In this document: positions 54,619 to 64,000 of the stretch, one piece after another
How positions within the stretch are numbered: the first letter of the stretch is position 1
Layout: each line of letters begins with the position of its first letter
Notes under the pieces: generated by a model
What the model saw: the letters and a program-made list of their open reading frames with translations, nothing else
What the model was told of the DNA's origin: nothing
Databases searched by the model: none
Assembly: GCA_932521035.1 (NCBI GenBank)
Contig: OW051493.1
Location: forward strand, 6,324,001-6,388,000
Reading direction: 5' to 3'
DNA length: 64,000 bases
Source: Oscheius dolichura
Taxonomy: Eukaryota; Nematoda; Chromadorea; Rhabditida; Rhabditidae
Program-made: the position numbers and the translations under genes

Positions 54619-57600
54619 ATGGTCACTCGGCCGCCCATTGAAAAATGGAACCGCATCGAACTGGAGGACAACTACCATGCCGTTCTGGAGCAGATGCGCA
54701 ACTACCAGAAGAAGAATAACGACTTGGAGAAGAAAATAACACAGTGATACGGTATATTACGGTATATAAAGAGATTTTCAGACTGAACAGCAGATTTCGA
54801 AGGGCCGTTATGGAGAGGAGGCCGAAAGGGGCAGAGACAGTGGAACGGGAAAAGTACGACCAACTGGTCAATGAAAATCAGCTGCTGGGAATGAAGGTGA
54901 GGACGATTGGGAACGACATCGAGAGAGGGTTCAGCTGAAAGCGGTGAAACATCAGCTGCTGACCTACACGACCCCGACAGCCCGGCCGGCCACTGCCCTC
55001 GCCATGACTGTAGGTCCCCTCAATCGGCCGACACTTCTTTAGGGTCGCTCGACATTCCGGTCGCCTTCCACCTACCGACGCATCCCTCCCAGTTCCGCCT
55101 CTGTCGACGAATTGCAGTCTGGCCGGAGGACAGCGCGACCGACTGTGGACTACGGCCCCAGGTGGGAGGATGGCTACTCCCGTTATGGATATTCTTCAGA
55201 GGAAGGGCAAATAACCAGGAGAGTCGACAGGGAGGAGGTGGGAGTGTCCGGATTGTAGAGGGAGGGACAACGCACCAGGAGAAAGCCATGGTCATCCGAC
55301 TGAACAGGCAGATGAGGGAGAAGAACGTGCAGTTGTCGAGTCTACAGTATGAACTGGACACGGCCAGGGCGGTGGGTCACGAGAGGTCACTCTCTATTCT
55401 TGTATTCAGAGGATAGGCGAATTGAACAGCGAACTGACAAGGAAAACCGTCGAATTCACAGAACTCTTGGAACAAAAAGTGGAAGAAGACGGAGGGAAGG
55501 AGACCTGGATGGAGAAGGAGATGCTGAGGAGGGAACTGGTACAGGCCAGGGAGGAGATGGGACTGTTGAACACGGCCAACGAGCGACTGGTACGACAGTC
55601 ACTGAGCCACGAAATGGAGGGAAACGAGGAGAGGATCGTGGAGTTGAAGAGGAGTGTGGTGGAACTGGAGGAGAAGCTGAAGGTGGCGGAGAAGAGGGCG
55701 AGGGAGGCCGAGAGGAGGACGCGCCAGGAACGGCGACAGTTGCAGGACTGGAGGGATAGGGAGAAGAAGAGGAACAAGTCCGATCAGAGGTGGGCAACAG
55801 ACTCCTCAAAGGAAATAACAGTTACAGTAAACCCGTGGTGGTGAGGGAACCGTCGGAGGAGGAAGACTACCGCCCGGCTCCCAAACACAGAAAAGTACGT
55901 TTATTCGACGGGAAGACGGAGAACATGCTTTAGAATAGGGAGGTGGACGAGGTGCTGAACAAGCTGTACAAGGACGTGAACAGTATCCTCGAGTCTCACG
56001 AGGCGAGGGACGTCGACGACGTCATCTCTCTCGATCTTAACGAGGCACAGAAACTGGCCAAGTGAGCGGACTTCCTCGAAGAGGGAATGCTGTAGTTCAG
56101 GTGGCAGAAGATGTACTCGGAATTGTATGAGGAGCTGGAGAAGGTCCGGAACATGCTTCTCCTCCAGCACAACATCAACCAGAAACAGGCCGCCGAGGTA
56201 CGAGCAGCTGTCCCCATAGACCTCTCGGCCCCAGATAACCCTGCTCCACGAGGAGTGCGACCGACTGAAAGATGCTGGGGAACTGAAACTGAACGAGTTG
56301 AAACGGAAGGTGGAGGAGAAACAGCGACAGGTGGACATCCTCCAGCAGCAAATACACGACATCGCCTACTCTGGACAGAAGCCGGTCAACCTCAAGGGGA
56401 TTACTGTAAGTCTCCGTTGGTGTTCCCCTCAAGATGGTGGGCAGGTCAAGGAGCCGGAGCTGGCCACCCGCCTCTCGCTGCGACTGACGGATATCAAGTT
56501 CTCGAATGCTCGAGGGGCGTCGTCCGTCTTCATGTCCCTCGAATTCTTCGACTTCGAACTCCAGACGACGCCGGTCCTCCGAGCCGTCGACCAGCCCCTC
56601 GACTTCGCCACCTCCTACGACGTCGTCGTCTCCAACCTCCTCATCCACTATCTCCAAACAGTAGCCACCACTTTTCTTCCTGTCAACTTATTTAGAATGG
56701 CATCACCATCGAACTCTACCGGGCCAAGAGCACTTCTTATGAGTTTCTGGCGGCAGGCACGGTCTCCCTGACCGAGCTGCTGGGGAGGAGGGAGGACTCC
56801 ATCCTAGGAGGCAGTCTAGCCCTGCGGGAAATGGAAACCGGCCACGTGCTGGCCACACTGAGTTATGACCTGAGTACAACCAAAGAACTGGGAGAGGCAC
56901 TGAGTGCATACAGGGTGAGAGTAGCCGACTGTAGGGGACAGGTCATTTAGAGAGCAGAGGCGGCCCAGAAGATGATGCCCGTGGAGGCGAAGACGCTAGA
57001 GGCCGACTGGTACGAGCTGTCTGTGGCTGTCAGGAAATGTACGGGACTGGGGAGCGTGTCACCGGGTTGGTTATTTCCTCACAAGGAACACAGGACTTCT
57101 AGAGCCGATGGAGGTGTGCCTGGTCTACGAGCTGTTGGCATTCTCACCCTTCGCCACGGACAACGTCATCGGAGCAGGCACCGTCGACTTCCGGAGTGAC
57201 AAGAAATGGCCCCTCCCTCAGGAGGCCCTGCAATATTTCCACGACCAGGAGATCAGTCTCTACCTCATGGACCGGGGGGTGGGTCGGTCGGAGGAGGGCG
57301 TCCTCGGCATGCTGTCCCTTCCACTGACCCCCCTGCTGGTCAACTCCATGGTGAAGGGCGACTTCCCCATGATCAAGGTAATCCAAAAGGTTGGGCCATC
57401 CATTGAGCACACTTTAGGCAGACGGATCTGACCTGAAGGTGTCGCTGGAGGTTGAGATCAAATGGGCCGGCCAGCCACCGGCTCTCCCTAAAAAGAAAAC
57501 GGAACTATCCAGACCGGAGCGCGTCTTTGTCCCGCCTTCTCCCTCGACCCCTTCCACGCCACTCTCTCCTCCCAAACCAATTATAGCAGAAGTCCCACTG

Positions 57601-58850
57601 GAAGATATTCCACAGGAGACTTATGAAGAGGAAGAGTAGGAGCCTTTCAGGGAGGAAGAAATAGATAAATTCAGCATTGAGTCGGTTGTTTCCTCAGAGA
57701 AGGCAGACACAGACGACACTGTCCGGGAGGTGTTGAGGGAGCCGGTAGTCGAAAAGCCGGAGTCACCCGTAGAGGCATCTCCTCGCAGGAGATCGTCCTC
57801 CGAAGAGTCGACGGACACTTTCACAAAAGAGATAAGGGAGGCTGGGCTGGACGACGAAGACAACGACGACGAGGACGGGGACAACTCGCCGGGATACCTG
57901 GACGACTTGCCGGGTCTTCCTCCCGTGGCGAGACCTCGACTCTCTAGGGTACCAGAGGTGGACAGGGGAGCAAAAGAGCCATTCAGACACACACATCGCT
58001 AGACTCGGAAAATCACTACGAAGAGGAGGACCGAGACCATCTCGTGGGGTTCTCGTCGCCCCTGCACCAGTCCATCCCACGTCAGTTCGTCGAAAACATC
58101 AAACGACACTGATTACAGCCAGCGACACGTCGTCCGTCTCGTCTCCAAGGAAGGAAAAACCCCCGGTGGCTCTGCCCCGAGAAGGAGGAAGGAGCGCCAT
58201 CAAGCCGATAGAGAGACTGGAGGTAGACGCATCCTCTCTTCAAAGAGAAAATATTCCAGGAGGAGCCGGGGGACGAGGGCGACGAGGGCACCGTCACGAT
58301 CTCCATAGTGGCCGTCAGGAACACGGCCTACTCTCCGCTGATGGAGCGACGCTTCGAAGGAGTTCACTTCTTTGTCGACTGGTACATCGCCTTCAATGGA
58401 CAGAAAGATGAGGCCCTTTCAGGAAGTTCTTGGACTTCCGCGACGAGGAGTGCCGGGTGCCCGAGTCGCAGCCCCTGCCGGTCGTGTGGAATGACCCGAT
58501 CGTATTCAACTTCACCAAGGGTTCCACTCCCTTTTTGACTACAAAGTATTCCTTTCAGAGTATCATCTGTCAAAGCGAAAGGTGGCCCTTTTGGAGCAAT
58601 ACGTCGAGAACCAGAATCACATGGAGTTCTGCCTGGTGTCGGACGCAGGGATGGACAGCGAGGAGCTGGCCGTGGCCTCGTTCGAGATGCCCCGGATTCC
58701 ACCCGAGCAGGCCACCCTCATCCCCCGTATGCCACCTTCTAAACTGAGAGATGGCCCGTTTCAGTGTTGGATGTAAACAGCGTCCGCTGGGCCGACCTGG
58801 AGATGAGTCTGTCCTACTCGGCCGGGCTGCTCGACCCCCGTCCGGAATGA
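54619..58850 (+). CDS. RPGRIP1L: RPGRIP1L/MKS5-type ciliary transition-zone scaffold
   Basis: RPGRIP1L organises the ciliary transition zone. ATG 54619 ([19 protein letters not shown]) opens a long coiled-coil region ([55 protein letters not shown]). A first C2 domain has [20 protein letters not shown] and [20 protein letters not shown] with [11 protein letters not shown] second C2-like region has [20 protein letters not shown] and [11 protein letters not shown]. An acidic, Pro/Ser-rich linker follows. The C-terminal RPGR-interacting-type domain has [32 protein letters not shown] and [13 protein letters not shown], ending at 58850. Introns are about 30-50 nt. The order coiled coil, C2, C2, C-terminal C2-like domain is that of the family. 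Its presence shows the organism builds cilia. Confidence 0.9.
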
Positions 58851-58863
58851 TTTATTTAATAAA
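58851..58863. terminator. Interlocked poly(A) signals for RPGRIP1L and globin
   Basis: TTTATT at 58851-58856 (AATAAA on the minus strand) and AATAAA at 58858-58863 on the plus strand, directly after the RPGRIP1L stop and 26 bp from the globin stop. Confidence 0.65.
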
Positions 58864-58888
58864 TAAGGTCTAAGGGCACTTCTCTCCG

Positions 58889-60432
58889 TCAGAAGGGATC
58901 CTCGTACATCTCCTCCTGCTTCGGCTCCACCACCGGCACATTCTCGATCTTGCTCGCCCGCTCCTGTATCTTCCTCTCGCGGATGTCGTTGTTCTCGTGC
59001 TGCTGGTGCGGGGCCAGCGTCTTCTGGTACTGAGCATTCCTCTGCTTCGACCTCTCCAACTCGAACGCATCCGTCATCTGGACAATGAGGATCGAGAAAA
59101 ACCTGAACGGGACCTTCTTAGAAACGGAGTCTGTTATTCCCCGAGGAATCGGACTTGCTCCTTCCCACAGTACCCGCCTACAATAGCGAGCCCTCGCGTG
59201 ATCAAATCCAGCCCTTTCCCGGAATTTCCCAGTTTGTATCCGGTAAATAGGCTAAAATTTGTAGCTAGTGCGCCAAGGACATTCTGTTTTCCGCGGCAGT
59301 CCCCCCGACGGATACTGTAAGACCGAGGGAAACAGACCTTTTCCAGACTTCGGCCACCTGCTGGGAAGGATAGTTCGTGGCAAACCGGACCTTCTTCTTC
59401 TCGCCGCCTTCTTCCTTTGCGAATTCCTGGATACGGTTTCTATTTTAAGACAAACGAGAGGGAAACGGACCTTGTCGCCGGTCAGATACGGTACCAGTCG
59501 CTCCGTAAAGATATTGAGCACAATCTCGAAGTAATTCTTCTCCAATTGATTCAAATTCTGCTCTAGAAAACTGAAAAAGAAACGGTTTGGACCCCTCTCC
59601 AGGCGGGGTTACGATTGCCGGACATGGCTGCGCCCAGTCTTCCTCACCAGCTGCCAGGCACCCGTCAGATTTTCTGTGAATCCAAGCATGGACGTCAACT
59701 GGAACAGTGAAGATGGATGTTAACTGGGAGGAGGACGAGCTGACCTGGTCAAGGAAGTCTGTCACCCTCGCCACGTGGCCTCCAAACTTGGGCATCTTCT
59801 GCATGGTGGCCTTCGGGGCTCTGTCGACTCCGAATACCTGAAACGGGGTCTGGGGCCACGGGGGAGGACGGACCTTCTTGAGGTTGGGTTCGATGTCGTT
59901 GACAATCTCGACGAATATCATCCCGATTACCTCCTTCGGCTCGTCTATCCTCTGTAATGTTAATTATCAGTTTCCGGGTTGTGTGAATATGCCGTGGAAT
60001 GTCTACAATTGATGGCCTGATGAGGCTAATTGGACAAGATCTTTAGCGAGAAGAAGGCGCGAGCTTTGAACAGTTCAAATTGATCTGAATGAACGGAAAA
60101 GAAATCGCATTAATGAGGTGAAAGAGGAGAGAGGACGTGGGTTTCGAGGGAGAGACGTCATGACCCGGCTACAAGGTGGCTCGAGGCGAAACTTTTTAAT
60201 TAAACGCGTGGACAAGCAGGAGACTGAGGTAGAAACGGCCGAGGACACCGACCCCTACCTGGAAAGTCTCGCGGAGGAGGGTCCTGTCCTTCTTGGTCAG
60301 ATTGACATCGAACGGGTTCTCCGACTCATTCCCGATCCAGGACGAGCCTCCTAACTGGAAGAGTATTCCCATTTTGAGGAGGAGGCAACCTACCGGTTTA
60401 CTCTTCTTCGGGGGACACAGAGCAGCTCCCAT
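58889..60432 (-). CDS. Globin with predicted lipidated N-terminus
   Basis: A single-domain haem globin of about 240 residues. ATG 60432 gives MGAALCPPKKSKP: Gly2 fits N-myristoylation and Cys6 fits palmitoylation, as in membrane-bound globin X-type and many invertebrate nerve globins. A 39-nt intron and a polar linker lead to helix A (LTKKDRTLLRETFQ). RIDEPKEVIGMIFVEIVNDI follows, then the distal histidine in KMPKFGGHVARVTDFLDQL and the proximal histidine in QLVRKTGRSHVRQSF. LNQLEKNYFEIVLNIFTERL and VAEVWKR are helices G and H. A charged C-terminal tail of about 55 residues ends at 58889. One intron (about 59950-60240) is near 300 nt, far longer than the local norm. The expected role is oxygen binding, NO chemistry or redox sensing at membranes; the sequence does not decide between them. 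Confidence 0.87.
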
Positions 60433-61698
60433 TATTTATACATTTTATAGCTCTGAAACTGAACTAGAAGGAAATTATATGAAAGGGAAAAGAGGAGGAA
60501 TAGCACTGTAAGGAGTGAATCATGTGATGTATAACAGATAAGTGATTCGGTGGTAGCAGTGGCAGCTGGCTCGGGGAATGGGGGCGGTTCCCATGGGGGA
60601 AAATGGCGTCGTGCACCTGCCTTCAGAGCAATCGAAAGTCAGCTGGCCGACGAGATGAAGCTGTAGCAAAAAGAGCAGGAAGAGTGGTTGAAATGGGTGA
60701 AGTCGGTAATGAGGGCAGTCAATTCTTACGGATGAATGAGATCGAATTATAAGAGAAGCTCGATATGAATAGGGGAGGAGCGCCCCTTGAGATCTTCGGG
60801 CAGCGAATATAAAAGAACCTCTAGAAGAAATGTTATGCTACCGAAAGAAACACACCAACATTACTATGGTAACTGAACCGCAAAACTAGAGCTCATTCGC
60901 TGACGGAAATTATGGAAAACAATCAACGCAACACGAAGTTCACCTGGGGTCGTGTACACATGAAACTTCTGTTGAATTATCCCGTAAACTTCTGGCTCTC
61001 ACTCTACGAGAAGTTGCAGGTGGAAAACGCCGGTCCGGAGAGAATTCTAGAAAATTCGTTGCCCTCATATAGTCTGTTTCAAATGGAAATGTTTTTCGCG
61101 CGCCAGGACCCCTTCAAATTTTTCAAAAGCAATTTCTTCAAAATTTTTCGATATTCGGATTTGACATAGACTTCGATCATTTTTATATTTTTTGGGTAGA
61201 TAATAATTCAAGTAGGCAAATGCAGTGATAAAAACAAGTGAAACGTGTGCAAATGCGCAAAAAACTGCATGCTAAACTATCGGGTAGGACCATCTAGACG
61301 GCCAAGTTGCCCCATCGACCACTTATTTATCCTTTAACCAAATACTCTTCGCGGCGCGTCTCCGTTATGGCACCAGGCGTCATTTTTTGGTCTCACAGCG
61401 GAGACATGTCGTGCGAAGTGAGAAAGGAGTCGGTTGGAAACGGTATAAATCTCTGTTTCGACTGAAGTGCTTTTGTTTCCCTAACATGATGGTTCACTTT
61501 TTTTATATAAAAAGACATCTCGTGCTCATTAGTAAACTCTCATGTGTTCCATCTCCAAACTCGAGGACATTCGCTGAAGTAGCGTTAGCAGAAATGCATT
61601 ACGTGATTGTCCTGGCCCGGAATTGTCATTCAATTTTTCGAAATATTCTTTTTCTTTTTACCTTCCTGACTCTAGTGATCATTTGCTTTTTTTTAGAG
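60433..61698. promoter_or_regulatory. Divergent spacer between globin and PLAA
   Basis: No supported gene. Base composition changes from GC-rich to AT-rich at about 60850. An 85-codon open frame at 60912-61169 has no recognisable domain. The spacer ends in a T-rich TTTTTTTTAG acceptor 2 nt before the PLAA start. Confidence 0.4.
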
Positions 61699-64000
61699 AT
61701 GACCGACGTTGTAATGTCGGATGCTATAGAAGAGGACTTCCACTTGAGTGGACTGTTTGCAGCTTCCAAAACGGACATTAAAGATATCGTCGCAACATCT
61801 ACTAATGACATTATAATTGCTGGAAGAGAAGAGAAAATCAAATTCTATACTAAACGGTATCGCTTTTTCTCTTCAAAATTGCCTAATTTGCTATTTTAGA
61901 GAAGGAGAATACATCGTATATAAGGAAATTGTGCAAAATCCAGGATTGCAAATCAACTCCTTAGCTTATTATAGCGAAAAAGACGGATGGTTAATATTTG
62001 CTGGACGTAAAAATGGTTCGATAGCGGTATACAATCAAAACTTTGAGGAAGTTGCCGTCTTTACACATCATAGCTCAAACGGTTAGTAGAGAAGAGTAAG
62101 GTTTATGTAATCAGTGGTTTTCCAGTTTGTTGTTTGCACATTGACACTACTTATAAAAAACTTCTTTCTGGATCTTGGGACAATAACGTTATTATTTGGC
62201 CAATTGAACATCTACTTTCTGAACGATTTCAAGTGAGGGTATGACGAAACGCTATATACTGTTCAGGCTTTACTACTTACGGGTCACACTATGTCAGTCT
62301 GGGCTTTAGCTACATTTAAAGGAAGGCCTGGTGCTTCTTTATCTGCTAGTGCGGATAAAACGATTAAGCTATGGCAAGATGACAATTGTGTCCGTACATA
62401 TAATGGTCGGTTTATATTGTACTGAGTCTAGTTACCTTTCAGGCCATACGGATGTAGTTCGTTGTTTACAAACACTGTCTGATGATACATTTGTTTCTGC
62501 AGCTAATGATTCAACATACCGGGTGTGGCATATTGAATCTACAGAAGCCCTATATGTTGTCCAATCACACTTTGAAGATTTCATCTTCAGGTAAATGGTT
62601 GCAATTTTCAATCAACTTTTTTAGCCTTACCTTAATGGGAAGTTATTTAGTTTCTTGTGGGGAAACAGGATTCATTGAAATATGGAAAGTTGAGAAAACG
62701 GAGGCCGGCGAATGGTACAATGATCTCTATAGTTGTCAATGTTTAAATTTAGTTTGAAACACTTCCAAGCACTTAAAACTCCAGCCGTTACTAATTGGTC
62801 AGTTGTTCCGCTCTCACAGGATGAATTTGCTGTAGCTACAAAGTAAGGAAACATTTCGACTTTTTGTAATCTTGGTGCTTCTTCAGTGAAGGAGTTGTGT
62901 ATCTGTTTTCATGCGACCCAGAGAAAAAGGCGCCTACCGATGTTTTGAAAACAGTGGAAGACTTGGTTATAATCTTATCATTCTATTGCATCTTATTTTT
63001 GTAGATGTCTGAAAAGGCTGTGGCTGAGCTGTTGAGGAAAGAGCAACAGGACAATCAAGAAATTGTTATAAAAGTTGCTTTGGACGATGGAAATCCACAA
63101 CTTGAACTTCGCTACAAAAAAGGTAGTGACCCTGCTATTGCAGCCGAAAACTTTATTAGGGTAAGTCAGAGTTTATCTCCTTTGTATCAATATCTTTCAG
63201 GCTAATAATTTGCCTATATCATATCTAAACGAGATTACGGACTACATAGTGGCAAATATTCCTGAAGCTAAACAAGCCCAAAATAAAAAGTACCAGAAGC
63301 AGCCGACACAGAAGATCAAAATTGACGGAGAACTTTACGATTTTGCAATGGATGTTACCATCGACAGTAAACCGTTAAAAATGCCGTTTAACGTTGGTGA
63401 GGATCCTAATATAGTCGCCTGGAGATTCTGTGAAAGAAATAATGTGCCTGTTAAATATGCACCTCAGGTTTTCAGATTTTTATACTAAGTAACATGTAAT
63501 TTAGTTTTCGGAACTTGTTAAAAAAGAATTACAAGGGATAACAAAGAATACTAAATCTGACTTTTACGATCCATTCACTGGTAACGTAATGTTTGTTTTC
63601 TATGTAATATTCGTCTATAGGTAGTGGCCGATACGTTCCAAATTCTTCTAATGTAGCCAGCGGAGGCGCAGACCCGCTTACAGGGTCTGGACGTTATATC
63701 CCCAGTTCTTCATCTAATGCGTTCTCTGCGGCAGGAGATCCGTTCACAAGTGGCGGCAGGTCTGTTTTCAACGTTTCAACCATAAGTCTTTTTCATTCTA
63801 GATACATCCCTGGCACACCTCTGTCAACTCTTGTTCCCAATGCATCTAAGCCAGTTGATAAGCTTCGACCACGTTGTGAACTCGTGCCTTCGACTGAATT
63901 TTATCTTTTCCGCGTAGAAGGCGCTGCTAATCCCAAAGCTCTAGCCAAATTGAAGGAAACTAATGAGCATCAAGAAGGATGTAAATTAAACGCTGAACAG
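61699..64000 (+). CDS. PLAA: PLAA (phospholipase A2-activating protein, Ufd3/Doa1), 3' end outside window
   Basis: PLAA/Doa1 is a ubiquitin-binding cofactor of the AAA ATPase p97/Cdc48. ATG 61699 (MTDVVMSDAIEEDFHLSGLF) lies 2 nt after an AG acceptor. WD40 repeats follow over about 61740-62920 (VCCLHIDTTYKKLLSGSWDN, GHTMSVWALATFKG, LSASADKTIKLWQDD, GHTDVVRCLQTLSDD). The PFU domain is at about 63040-63480 (LELRYKKGSDPAIAAENFI, YDFAMDVTIDSKPLKMPFNV with NNVPVKYAP). Two DPFTG/DPLTG-GRY(V/I)P repeats come next, as in the family linker, and the PUL domain begins at about 63860 (LRPRCELVPSTEFYLFRVEG). The window ends inside PUL. Introns are 34-45 nt. Confidence 0.92.

Overview
The window is animal nuclear DNA. 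It is intron-rich and very gene-dense: about 24 protein genes or gene pieces in 64 kb. The gene set is animal (adhesion GPCR, CALHM channel, Hes factor with a terminal Groucho motif, ciliary RPGRIP1L, trefoil GH31 glucosidases, UGT, globin). Introns whose borders I could fix by homology are about 20-50 nt; the globin first intron is a long exception. Many starts have a 3' splice acceptor a few bases upstream, and at least three introns are best explained by non-GT donors (GA-AG, GC-AG). Tiny introns, probable spliced-leader use, non-canonical donors and abutting genes suggest a miniaturised animal genome. Larvacean tunicates are the best-known group with this combination; orthonectids, dicyemids and some nematodes are alternatives. 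The species is not identified.

Layout. 1-7.4 kb: 3' end of an adhesion GPCR, then an ABCG8-like and an ABCG5-like half transporter head to head (the sterolin arrangement), then a CALHM channel whose stop lies five bases from that of ABCG5. 7.4-17.4 kb, AT-rich: a small ORF, a KH-domain protein, complex I NDUFB6, eIF2D, an ACOT13-like thioesterase, and two repeat-rich spacers. 17.4-20 kb, GC-rich: a Hes repressor and an extremely cysteine-rich secreted protein. 20.3-21.7 kb, AT-rich: an hnRNP A-type protein. 22.3-24.1 kb: a cathepsin A-type carboxypeptidase. 24.1-31.2 kb: about 7 kb without a recognisable gene.

31.2-41 kb: a two-pass membrane protein, a UDP-glycosyltransferase, and two tandem secreted trefoil/GH31 alpha-glucosidases that share a nearly identical 129-bp block. 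41.9-42.7 kb: an unrecognised membrane protein. 44-47 kb: L-fucose kinase, whose base composition changes from GC-rich to AT-rich inside the gene. 47-53.6 kb, AT-rich: NOC2 (ribosome assembly), a tiny membrane protein, and TFIP11 (spliceosome disassembly). 54.6-60.4 kb, GC-rich: RPGRIP1L (ciliary transition zone) and a globin with a predicted lipidated N-terminus. 61.7 kb to the end: PLAA, cut by the window edge.

Genes alternate strands in divergent and convergent pairs. Convergent stops are 5-140 bp apart, with AATAAA signals for both strands packed between several of them. AT-rich blocks carry core cellular genes; GC-rich blocks carry transport, digestive, detoxification, secreted, ciliary and regulatory genes. 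Gene spans below include introns unless stated otherwise.
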